Source of the DNA: Clostridia bacterium | Lineage (GTDB): Bacteria; Bacillota_A; Clostridia; Christensenellales; CAG-138 | Direction: 5' to 3' | Assembly: GCA_017394605.1 (NCBI GenBank) | Contig: JAFPXU010000165.1 | Coordinates: forward strand, 1-6,877 | DNA length: 6,877 bases | Shown: positions 1 to 4,720 of the stretch, piece by piece | Layout of the letters: the number at the start of each line of letters is the position of its first letter | Numbering within the stretch: position 1 is the first letter of the stretch | The notes under the pieces: generated by a model | Seen by the model: only the letters and a program-made list of their open reading frames with translations | What the model was told of the DNA's origin: nothing | The model's database searches: none | Made by a program: the position numbers and the translations under genes

Positions 1-114
1 ATCCGCGACGACGAGGCCGGTCTCGAACGGGTTGAGGTTCCGCTCGGCGCATTCCACGGAAGCGTAGAAGGTCTTCATATCGATGCAGTAATAGGTGCGC
101 TCCGCGTCTTCCAT
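1..114 (-). CDS. Y-family (translesion) DNA polymerase, N-terminal fragment
   Basis: The first 38 codons are visible; the gene runs off the left edge. The N-terminus contains YYCIDMKTFYASVEC followed by AERNLNPFETGLVVAD. This is the first catalytic motif of Y-family polymerases (UmuC/DinB fold): a metal-binding Asp at residue 12 (CID) and the F-Y-A-S-V-E segment. The form 'CIDMKTFYASVEC' is typical of the UvrX/YqjW-like branch in Bacillota. The start is the ATG at 112-114 (minus strand), with AAAGGAG at 120-126, five bases upstream. It would copy past DNA lesions, with low fidelity. It lies 93 bp downstream of the LexA-like repressor on the same strand and has no clear promoter of its own, so co-transcription from the repressor promoter is likely. 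Whether the palm, finger and little-finger domains are intact cannot be seen. Confidence 0.88.
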   Translation of the reverse strand, partial: MEDAERTYYCIDMKTFYASVECAERNLNPFETGLVVAD

Positions 115-136
115 CGGGTCTCCTTTCCTGAAAATT

Positions 137-190
137 CCGGAAAAAAGGGTGCGTTGAACAGGGCGCAGCAAAAGCTGCGCTTTTTTCCGG
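137..190. repeat. Nested inverted repeat between repressor and polymerase genes
   Basis: Perfect 11-bp arms CCGGAAAAAAG (137-147) and CTTTTTTCCGG (180-190) enclose a second perfect hairpin, GCGCAGC-aaaa-GCTGCGC (163-180, sharing base 180). In the minus-strand transcript that would join the repressor and polymerase, the outer stem and inner hairpin could stack, with a 16-nt one-sided bulge. The structure ends only 22 bp from the polymerase start. It could tune read-through or mRNA stability between the two genes; that role is inference. Confidence 0.6.
163..186 (+). terminator. Intrinsic-terminator-like hairpin, plus-strand orientation
   Basis: GCGCAGC-AAAA-GCTGCGC is followed directly by TTTTTT (181-186), the classical form of a Rho-independent terminator for plus-strand transcription. 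The flanking genes are both on the minus strand, so it would stop antisense transcripts entering the repressor gene. In the minus direction the hairpin has no immediate T run; the next one lies about 17 bases further on. Confidence 0.5.
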
Positions 191-207
191 ATGTGCCGGG
201 GGATCGG

Positions 208-819
208 TTATTTCGGGTCTTTGATGATCTTGACGGCGACGCCCTGGATCGCGAGTTCCCCGTCCGGGCCGACCGTGATTGGGGCGTACCGGCCGTTCGC
301 GGGCAGAAGCTCCACATTGCCGGTCTCGGGATCCGGACGGTAGCGCTTGAGCGTCGCGTCCTGTTTGCCGATCAAGGCGACGACGATCTGGCCGGGCTCC
401 GCGGAGGACTGCTGGCGGATCACGACGAGGTCTCCGTCGTCGATGCCCGCGCCGGTCATGGAATCGCCGGCAGCGTGCAGGATAAAGAACCGGCCCGAGC
501 CGAAGACCGATTCGGGGAGCGGAACGTATTCCTCGATGTTCTCCTCCGCGAGGATGGGAATGCCGCAGGCGATGGAGCCGACGACCGGGACGGAAACGGT
601 CCGGTCGGATGTCTTTTTCGCCTGCTTCGTCAGGATGTTCCGCCTTCCGCCGGCGTATTCGATCCGGCCTTCCTTTTCCATGTACAGCAGGTATCTGGAA
701 ACGGTGGAATTCGGGATCCCCGTATCCCGCTCGATCTGGCGGATGGAGGGGGTCATTTTGTATTTCTCCCGGTAGCTGTTGAGATAGCTTTCCAGCAGGT
801 CGCAGCAGCTTTCCTTCAT
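208..819 (-). CDS. lexA: LexA-family SOS repressor, autoproteolytic (S24 peptidase domain)
   Basis: 203 aa from the ATG at 817-819. Residues 1-60 form a LexA-like winged helix: TPSIRQIERDTGIPNSTVSRYL (about 23-44) covers the helix-turn-helix, then KEGRIEYAGGRR. Residues about 78-203 form the S24 latent protease. The nucleophile is Ser120 in AAGDSM, the general base is Lys158 in DATLKRY, and the scissile bond is most likely Cys85-Gly86 in SIACGIP, as in UmuD, rather than the Ala-Gly of classical LexA. Expected role: it binds operators as a dimer and is inactivated by RecA-stimulated self-cleavage after DNA damage. It heads the polymerase cassette and has probable operators in its own promoter. 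An in-frame TTG at 826-828 sits 8 bases from GGGAGG (837-842) and could be the true start (three extra residues); a weaker GGAG serves the ATG. The HTH differs enough from Bacillus LexA that a different operator is expected. It may be a paralog rather than the sole LexA. Confidence 0.9.
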   Translation of the reverse strand: MKESCCDLLESYLNSYREKYKMTPSIRQIERDTGIPNSTVSRYLLYMEKEGRIEYAGGRRNILTKQAKKTSDRTVSVPVVGSIACGIPILAEENIEEYVPLPESVFGSGRFFILHAAGDSMTGAGIDDGDLVVIRQQSSAEPGQIVVALIGKQDATLKRYRPDPETGNVELLPANGRYAPITVGPDGELAIQGVAVKIIKDPK

Positions 820-856
820 TTTGCCCAAGCTCCGGTCCTCCCTTTCACGTTTTTCC

Positions 857-870
857 GGGGCAAACGCCCC
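857..870. promoter_or_regulatory. Probable repressor operator, promoter-distal copy (O1)
   Basis: GGGGCAAACGCCCC, five-base-pair GC arms around a 4-bp centre. On the minus strand it lies just downstream of the predicted transcription start. It is identical to the copy at 894-907, and identity extends to 16 bp (857-872). Assignment to the LexA-like protein is by location. Confidence 0.65.
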
Positions 871-882
871 GTTTACACCTTC

Positions 883-912
883 ATTATACGGATGGGGCAA
901 ACGCCCCGTCAA
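883..912 (-). promoter_or_regulatory. Sigma-A promoter of the LexA-like gene
   Basis: Read on the minus strand: -35 TTGACG (907-912), an 18-bp spacer, and -10 TATAAT (883-888). This predicts transcription starting near 875-877 and a leader of about 55 nt. Near-consensus boxes with an operator in the spacer fit a strong promoter that is tightly repressed. Confidence 0.78.
894..907. promoter_or_regulatory. Probable repressor operator inside promoter spacer (O2)
   Basis: Second exact copy of GGGGCAAACGCCCC (16-bp identity over 894-909). It fills the spacer between the -35 and -10 elements of the repressor promoter and touches the -35, so a bound protein would block RNA polymerase. The start-to-start distance to the other copy is 37 bp, about 3.5 helical turns. 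Confidence 0.68.
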
Positions 913-1012
913 CCCCCTTTTTTGCGGGAAAAACGGAAAAGTCCCGGTTCCGGAACTCTTGGACGTGTATGGCACACGCGGAAACGGATTCGGAAAAGAA
1001 CGGGCGGCACGC

Positions 1013-1041
1013 TTTCCGAAGAGGAGCCGCTGCGTTATACT
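1013..1041 (+). promoter_or_regulatory. Probable promoter of the flavodoxin/TMEM175 operon
   Basis: -10 TATACT (1036-1041) with a weak -35 TTTCCG (1013-1018) at 17 bp spacing. Transcription would start near 1048, giving a leader of about 37 nt. The -35 matches only half of the consensus, so an activator or a different -35 is possible. Confidence 0.45.
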
Positions 1042-1049
1042 GGTATCGG

Positions 1050-1066
1050 GTCCGCAATGAGCGGAC
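1050..1066 (+). promoter_or_regulatory. Leader hairpin/palindrome before the flavodoxin gene
   Basis: GTCCGC-aatga-GCGGAC is a perfect 6-bp stem with a 5-nt loop, starting about 2 nt after the predicted transcription start and ending just before the ribosome binding site AAGGAGG (1070-1076). It could be an operator or a 5' mRNA-stabilising stem; the sequence does not decide. Confidence 0.45.
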
Positions 1067-1084
1067 GGCAAGGAGGAGAAGCAT

Positions 1085-1555
1085 ATGGGAAAATCCCTGG
1101 TGGCATATTTCAGCGCGAGCGGCGTGACAAAAAAACTGGCGGAAAAGGTGGCGGAGGCGGCGGGAGCCGACCTGTTCGAGATCCGGCCGGAAACGCCGTA
1201 TACAAGGGCGGACCTGAACTGGATGAACCGGAACAGCCGCAGCTCGGTCGAGATGCGGGATCCGTCCAGCCGCGTTCCGATCGCGGGCAGGGTGGAGGAC
1301 ATGGACCGTTACGATACCCTGTACGTCGGGTTTCCGATCTGGTGGTATGTGGCGCCGCATATCGTGAACAGCTTTCTCGAGCAGTACGATCTTTCCGGAA
1401 AGACGATCCACGTGTTCGCGACGTCCGGCGGAAGCGGGATGGGGAACACCGTCGCGGAGCTGAAGGGATCGGCGCCCGGCGCGGTATGGGGGAAGGCCGA
1501 CCGCCTGAGCGCGGGCATGTCCCTTGAGAAAGTGGCGCAGTGGGTCAGAGCCTGA
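1085..1555 (+). CDS. Flavodoxin-like FMN protein
   Basis: 156 aa, cytosolic. The N-terminus LVAYFSASGVTKKLAEKVA holds the first beta strand and the FMN-phosphate loop S10-A-S-G-V-T15. GFPIWWYVAPHIVNSFLE (82-99) and TSGGSGMGN (113-121) are the isoalloxazine-flanking segments of short-chain flavodoxins of the flavodoxin_4 type (PF12682-like). The length fits a single flavodoxin domain. It would carry FMN and act as a one- or two-electron carrier or quinone/small-molecule reductase; the substrate cannot be told. The start is supported by AAGGAGG (1070-1076), with 8 bases to the ATG. The next gene begins 24 bp after the stop, so the two are probably one operon. It is divergent from the LexA-like gene with a shared 265-bp intergenic region. 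Confidence 0.9.
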   Translation: MGKSLVAYFSASGVTKKLAEKVAEAAGADLFEIRPETPYTRADLNWMNRNSRSSVEMRDPSSRVPIAGRVEDMDRYDTLYVGFPIWWYVAPHIVNSFLEQYDLSGKTIHVFATSGGSGMGNTVAELKGSAPGAVWGKADRLSAGMSLEKVAQWVRA

Positions 1556-1579
1556 TCTTTTGGAAAGGATGGGTTTTTC

Positions 1580-2302
1580 ATGCTGAGGGACAGGAGAGCG
1601 GAGCGGATCAGGAGAAGACTGGGCGACGAGGCCGCGGATAAATACGAGCACATGCAGCGGAAGGCTGCCGAGAACAGCAGAAAGCTGAAGGGGTCCATGA
1701 TCGGGCACCTTTCCACGCTGAACGACGGCGTGATCGCCATCTTCATCACCGTCATGATGCTGGAGATCCCGTTCCCGACGTCGAAGGGAGAATACATGAC
1801 GTCCTTCCTGTGGTCGATCGCGGTGTTCTTCATCAGCTTTTTCATGATCGCTGGCTTTTGGTATGAGAACAAGCGGATCTTTGAGACCATGCGCGAGGGG
1901 GACCATTTCACGGTCGTGATGAACTTTGTCTTTCTTGCGGCCCTGGCGCTGATCCCCATTACCACGAAATGGATCATCAACAGCCCGGACCGGTACGCCG
2001 CGATCAATTTTGGGCTCGTGTACTTCCTCACCACGCTGTTCCAGGAACTGCTGCGGTACGCGGTGCTTCGGAAGCGGTTCGTGAATCACCGGGAAATGTT
2101 TCTGATGCTCGCGTCCTCCAAGCTCATCGTGATGCTGATCGGACTGGCGGCGCTCATGCTGCTCAGCTATTACTTCCCGAGGATTGCCATCGTCCTGTAC
2201 GTGATCCTTCCGGTATGGACCTTCTTCATGCCGGAAAAGGAGCGCAGGACGGAGGAACTGGCGAAGGACGCGGGAAAGGGTGGGGACGGAACGGACGCGT
2301 AA
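1580..2302 (+). CDS. TMEM175/DUF1211 family membrane protein (probable potassium channel)
   Basis: 240 aa with six hydrophobic segments, at roughly 44-64, 74-95, 110-130, 140-160, 172-197 and 200-217. The first contains STLNDGVIAIFITVMMLEIP, a variant of the family signature FSDGVFAIAIT...LE; the Asp-Gly pair is kept and Phe-Ser is replaced by Leu-Asn. Bacterial TMEM175 proteins are tetrameric potassium-permeable channels in the cell membrane, with the signature helix lining the pore. The N-terminal 40 residues are strongly basic and charged, and the C-terminal tail (218-240) is charged and Gly-rich; both probably face the cytoplasm. The ribosome binding site GAAAGGATG lies 10-12 bases before the ATG and is weaker than its neighbours'. 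The gene is second in the flavodoxin operon and is followed by a terminator. Confidence 0.85.
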   Translation: MLRDRRAERIRRRLGDEAADKYEHMQRKAAENSRKLKGSMIGHLSTLNDGVIAIFITVMMLEIPFPTSKGEYMTSFLWSIAVFFISFFMIAGFWYENKRIFETMREGDHFTVVMNFVFLAALALIPITTKWIINSPDRYAAINFGLVYFLTTLFQELLRYAVLRKRFVNHREMFLMLASSKLIVMLIGLAALMLLSYYFPRIAIVLYVILPVWTFFMPEKERRTEELAKDAGKGGDGTDA

Positions 2303-2337
2303 AGACGGCTCCGTCTGAAAACGGAACAGATCATAAC

Positions 2338-2379
2338 AGAGGCTGCCTCAGAACGTTTCCGCTTTGAGACAGCCTCTTT
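2338..2379 (+). terminator. Rho-independent terminator of the flavodoxin/TMEM175 operon
   Basis: AGAGGCTG-c-CTCA (2338-2350) pairs with TGAG-a-CAGCCTCT (2365-2377), with one internal mismatch and a 14-nt loop, followed by TT. It sits 35 bp after the channel gene stop. A smaller hairpin, AGACGG-ct-CCGTCT (2303-2316), immediately follows the stop. Confidence 0.75.
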
Positions 2380-2385
2380 GCTCCC

Positions 2386-2503
2386 TTTCAATTGAAATAG
2401 CAGACGCGATATGCTCTTCTTATTTCAATTTGTCCGTTCTTTTTGAAATAAGGAACGCAATTGACCATTCTTATTTCAATTTGACCCCGCTTTTTGAAAT
2501 AAG
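2386..2503. repeat. 51-bp-period tandem array of palindromic units
   Basis: Two 34-bp units, 2419-2452 and 2470-2503, each have identical 10-bp arms CTTATTTCAA ... TTGAAATAAG around a 14-bp centre that differs between units (TTTGTCCGTTCTTT against TTTGACCCCGCTTT). They are 51 bp apart. A third, collapsed copy (TTTCAATTGAAATAG, 2386-2400) lies exactly one period earlier, with its two arms abutting and the centre missing. The 17-bp linkers are less conserved. Read on the minus strand, the period equals 17 codons (YFKKxGQIEIR-like), but that reading frame runs through a terminator and has no ribosome binding site, so it is treated as non-coding. The function is unknown; the array could be REP-like palindromes, RNA processing hairpins or protein binding sites. 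Confidence 0.8.
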
Positions 2504-2541
2504 CACGACCGGAAAGCGCTGTTTTTAAGCGGAACATCATT

Positions 2542-2577
2542 GGAAAAGACCTGTCGAATGAATCGGCAGGTCTTTCC
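2542..2577. terminator. Strong terminator-type hairpin, possibly bidirectional
   Basis: GGAAAAGACCTGTCGA (2542-2557) pairs with TCGGCAGGTCTTTCC (2563-2577) around the loop ATGAA, with one bulged A and one G-U pair. Each outer strand holds a short T run (TCTTT on plus, TCTTTT on minus). It separates the plus-strand operon on the left from the minus-strand operon on the right. Confidence 0.65.
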
Positions 2578-2584
2578 GTAAACC

Positions 2585-2606
2585 ATGGAAGGCAGTTTAC
2601 TTCCAT
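2585..2606. repeat. Short inverted repeat
   Basis: ATGGAAG (2585-2591) and CTTCCAT (2600-2606) are perfect 7-bp arms around an 8-nt loop, with no T run. No function is evident. Confidence 0.4.
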
Positions 2607-2620
2607 AGTGGGGGACAGGA

Positions 2621-2729
2621 TCAGTCTTCCGCTGCTTTCATGGCTTTCTCCATGAACGCTCTGAAGTCCGCAAGGATCGTCTCCATTAGCACGGAGATGT
2701 AGCGCAAAACGAATAAGGAAATAATAGTC
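2621..2729 (-). other. Gene-free stretch with a possible coding remnant
   Basis: No supported gene. On the minus strand a frame ends at the TGA at 2621-2623 and contains METILADFRAFMEKAMKAAED from an ATG at 2684-2686 (21 aa). The frame stays open upstream (FVLRYISVLMETILADF). It has no ribosome binding site and lies beyond the higBA terminator, so it is more likely the tail of a lost gene than a working small protein. Confidence 0.25.
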
Positions 2730-2754
2730 CGGCGGGCAGTAGAGCAGCCCGCCG
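2730..2754 (-). terminator. Terminator of the higBA operon
   Basis: On the minus strand, CGGCGGGC-TGCTCTACT-GCCCGCCG is a perfect 8-bp GC-rich stem starting 3 nt after the antitoxin stop codon and followed by GACTATTATTTCC. The downstream T content is modest, so it may also act as an mRNA 3' stabiliser. Confidence 0.65.
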
Positions 2755-2757
2755 ATA

Positions 2758-3066
2758 CTACTTTGCTGTTTTTGCAGAACCTGGAACGGATTTTGGCGTA
2801 AAAGAGACGTTAAGTACCATATCCATCCCGTCTGCTAATCTTTGTAGGAGTTTAATGGAAGGATTTCTGGTGCCGCGTTCAAGCTTGCTGATCTCTGTCT
2901 GCGCTATACCTGTTCGTTCGGAAAGCTCTTTCTGCGTGAGATTCCGGGATGTCCTCGCATCAACAATTGCACGAATGACAGTCATCTCAGGCTGGATTTC
3001 TTCATAGGCTTTGGCAAACTCCGGATCGCGCATTTGTTCTGCCATGTATTCATTTATTGATTTCAT
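2758..3066 (-). CDS. higA: HigA-type XRE antitoxin / autoregulator
   Basis: 102 aa. Residues 28-85 form an XRE/Cro-type helix-turn-helix: NLTQKELSERTGIAQTEISK (42-61), then LERGTRNPSIKLLQRLADGM; the recognition helix is about 56-63. The N-terminal 27 residues (MKSINEYMAEQMRDPEFAKAY...) are the type of region that binds the toxin in HigA proteins with the order toxin-antitoxin. Expected role: it neutralises the upstream RelE-fold toxin and represses their common promoter. The start lies 4 bp after the toxin stop codon, with GAAAGG 8 bases upstream inside the toxin gene, which supports translational coupling. The C-terminal tail after residue 90 is basic and probably disordered. Confidence 0.88.
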   Translation of the reverse strand: MKSINEYMAEQMRDPEFAKAYEEIQPEMTVIRAIVDARTSRNLTQKELSERTGIAQTEISKLERGTRNPSIKLLQRLADGMDMVLNVSFTPKSVPGSAKTAK

Positions 3067-3070
3067 TTTC

Positions 3071-3424
3071 TTAGCCTTTCTTTTCTTCCTGTCGATAGAA
3101 ATCTTTCCTTCTTATTTTTGCGAGTTCGATTTCTTTTTTCGGGGTTTTCTGCTGCTTCTTAACAAAGCCGTTTGTTATGATAATTCTTTTCCCGGAATAA
3201 AAGAAAAAGAGAGCGCGTGAAATGTTATTGCCTTGTATCGCACGAAGCTCAAAGATGCCATTTTCCAGGGGCTCGGTATACGGCTCTCTAAGCTCATTTC
3301 CCTTTTCTGCAAGCAGCAACATCATGGCACCCATTTTTGCGCGGCTCTTTATATCGAGAGAATCGAGGAACTCTTCAACCGGTTTTCTTCCGTCTTCCGT
3401 TTCGTAAAACTCAACCTTGAACAT
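3071..3424 (-). CDS. higB: HigB/RelE-type toxin (Gp49-like mRNA interferase)
   Basis: 117 aa from the ATG at 3422-3424. This start is chosen because GGAGG lies 6 bases upstream, and because the family fold begins at MFKVEFYETEDGRKPVEEFL. A longer in-frame reading to 3508 would place the start inside the promoter and is rejected. NGIFELRAIQGNNISRALFF (55-74) and IIITNGFVKKQQKTPKKEIE (81-100) are the core strands and the basic loop of phage-derived Gp49-like/HigB toxins (PF05973-like). Arg61, Arg70, Lys89-Lys90, Lys93 and Thr94 are the likely RNA-contacting residues. HigB proteins cleave mRNA on the ribosome. The gene is first in the operon, ahead of its antitoxin, as usual for higBA. All family residues appear present and there is no sign of inactivation. 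Confidence 0.88.
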   Translation of the reverse strand: MFKVEFYETEDGRKPVEEFLDSLDIKSRAKMGAMMLLLAEKGNELREPYTEPLENGIFELRAIQGNNISRALFFFYSGKRIIITNGFVKKQQKTPKKEIELAKIRRKDFYRQEEKKG

Positions 3425-3479
3425 GCAAACCCTCCGCCTGTGAACCGATAATAAATGCTTGACGTCTGGGTTCATCTGT

Positions 3480-3508
3480 ATTATATGAGATATATCTCCA
3501 TCCGTCAA
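3480..3508 (-). promoter_or_regulatory. Sigma-A promoter of higBA
   Basis: Read on the minus strand: -35 TTGACG (3503-3508), a spacer of exactly 17 bp, and -10 TATAAT (3480-3485). Transcription would start near 3473, with a leader of about 50 nt. Confidence 0.85.
3487..3498. promoter_or_regulatory. Probable HigA operator
   Basis: GAGATATATCTC is a perfect 12-bp palindrome lying entirely inside the 17-bp spacer of the higBA promoter. XRE-type antitoxins commonly autorepress through such dyads; its place between -35 and -10 makes HigA the obvious ligand. Confidence 0.75.
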
Positions 3509-3547
3509 TTATTAGTTATTTGCATTCGGTACTCACGTTCACGCGTC

Positions 3548-3682
3548 TTATAACACATTGACTGATTTATGCACCGCAAGAAGCCACTGTACCACGGCGT
3601 TCATATCGTTTTCTTTCATGCCATGATCAGAGATGACGAATGTATCCAATCATTGCAATAGCTTTTTTGTATCAAGTGGAGT
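3548..3682 (-). pseudogene. Possible degraded coding tail after the nuclease gene
   Basis: After the nuclease stop codon (TAA, 3683-3685) the same frame stays readable for 44 more codons, interrupted by a single TGA (3647-3649), before a TAA at 3548-3550. The piece after the TGA reads LDTFVISDHGMKENDMNAVV then QWLLAVHKSVNVL, which looks protein-like. There is no ribosome binding site. It may be the remnant of another gene or chance; no family is recognised. No terminator is clear in this stretch. Confidence 0.25.
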
Positions 3683-4720
3683 TTAATAATCATTTACTTC
3701 GCTGTGCATGAATCTCCTGAACTCCGACTCCAATTGTTCACGGTTTGGCAAATATAATTGATATCTGCTTACAAAGACCTGGTTTGTTATGTTTTGCAGT
3801 GCGTAATGCATGACCAGTTTATTCTGATATGCGCCAAGGATAATGCCGATCGGCTCGGTATCTCCTTCTGTATTCATCTCCTCACGATAGTAATTCAGAT
3901 AGAAGTTCATCTGCCCGATATCTTCGTGCTGAACTTCTCCCCGTTTCAGGTCGATCAAAACAAAGCACTTCAGGATCCGATGATAGAATACCAAATCGAC
4001 CTTATATGTTCTCCCGCCGATCGCCATTTTCTGCTGCCTTCCCACATATGTGAAACCTTTTCCAAGTTCCAGGAAGAACATGCTCAGGTTGTTGACAAGC
4101 GCTTCTTCAACGTCACCTTCCTCATACACGGGAAGCTGCGGCAGGCCGGTAAATTCAAAAACATACGGTTCCTTAAGAATGTCTTCAGGCTTCTCTATGA
4201 TCTGTCCTTCGGACGCCAGTTTCAGAACCTCCTGTTTATCGGTGCTCAGCGCCAGCCGATGAAAAAGCATGCTCTTCATCTGCCGCTTCAGTTCACGGAC
4301 ACCCCAATGCTCCTTTTCACATTCCTTTTCATAAAAATACCGTTCGAGCGGATCATCGATTTTCAAAAGTTCAATGTAATGGCTCCATGTCATTTTTGCA
4401 GACACTGTCTGCAAAATCGGATAGGTCAGGTACATTTTTCGCATTTTGTTGATATTACTCAGGCTGAATCCGCTGCCATATCGAATTGTAAGATCTTTCG
4501 AAAGTTGATTCAGCAGTCCAGATCCATATTCAGCCTTTTCATGGCCATGCTGTTCATACTCTACGATCTGTCTGCCGATTTCCCAGTAAGTCCGGACCAT
4601 TGCAGAGTTCACAGCATAGACCGCCTGCTGACGGCCCTGTTCAAGTGTTTCTCCGACGTTCAGCAGCAGCTGGTCATATTCGGGATGATGGTTTATCATT
4701 TTTATTTCTTTTTCGGTCAT
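3683..4720 (-). CDS. DUF1016 / YhcG-type PD-(D/E)XK nuclease
   Basis: 345 aa, near the usual length of the family (E. coli YhcG about 375). The N-terminal helical region (about 14-165) has VNSAMVRTYWEIGRQIVEYE (37-56) and GLLNQLSKDLTIRYGSGFS (68-86), then the family's 'NI..MR.MY..YP' segment. The C-terminal nuclease domain (about 180-335) has EALVNNLSMFFLELGKGFTY, VGRQ (227-230), KVDLVFYHRILKCFVLIDLK (240-259) and GQMNFYLNYY (269-278). Predicted catalytic residues are Asp242, Asp257 and Lys259; this copy has D-L-K where many members have E-L-K, an acceptable variant of the motif. It would cleave DNA; the family is often found beside restriction-modification or other defence genes, but no methylase is visible here. 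The start is supported by AGGAG 7 bases upstream. It follows no same-strand gene closely (176 bp gap) and no convincing promoter was found. The composition is AT-richer than that of the flanking blocks. Confidence 0.88.
   Translation of the reverse strand: MTEKEIKMINHHPEYDQLLLNVGETLEQGRQQAVYAVNSAMVRTYWEIGRQIVEYEQHGHEKAEYGSGLLNQLSKDLTIRYGSGFSLSNINKMRKMYLTYPILQTVSAKMTWSHYIELLKIDDPLERYFYEKECEKEHWGVRELKRQMKSMLFHRLALSTDKQEVLKLASEGQIIEKPEDILKEPYVFEFTGLPQLPVYEEGDVEEALVNNLSMFFLELGKGFTYVGRQQKMAIGGRTYKVDLVFYHRILKCFVLIDLKRGEVQHEDIGQMNFYLNYYREEMNTEGDTEPIGIILGAYQNKLVMHYALQNITNQVFVSRYQLYLPNREQLESEFRRFMHSEVNDY

Noticed and set aside
947..956. Palindrome GTTCCGGAAC between the divergent genes
   Set aside because: Only 10 bp, a single copy, and not positioned on a promoter element; may be chance in GC-rich DNA.
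208..1302. Longer 364-aa form of the LexA-like protein
   Set aside because: The extension crosses the promoter, both operators and the divergent flavodoxin gene; LexA homology begins at the internal start near 819-828.
154..1527. 457-aa plus-strand reading frame over the LexA-like and flavodoxin genes
   Set aside because: It lies antisense to one confident gene and out of frame with another; long open frames are expected opposite GC-rich genes, and the product is low-complexity Arg/Gly-rich.
884..2089. 401-aa minus-strand reading frame opposite the flavodoxin and channel genes
   Set aside because: Antisense shadow in GC-rich coding DNA, with no ribosome binding site and a composition rich in Arg, His and Pro.
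2386..2503. CRISPR array
   Set aside because: Only two full units, linkers of 17 bp, and repeats with a large internal palindrome and variable centres; no cas genes in the window.
2388..2606. 72-aa minus-strand frame with a 17-residue repeat (YFKKxGQIEIR)
   Set aside because: It spans a strong terminator hairpin and the palindromic array, and lacks a ribosome binding site; the 51-bp period being divisible by three explains the apparent peptide repeat.
3459..3487. Plus-strand promoter-like pair TTGACG-17-TATATG opposite the higBA promoter
   Set aside because: The -10 matches poorly and no plus-strand gene follows; it overlaps the much better minus-strand promoter.
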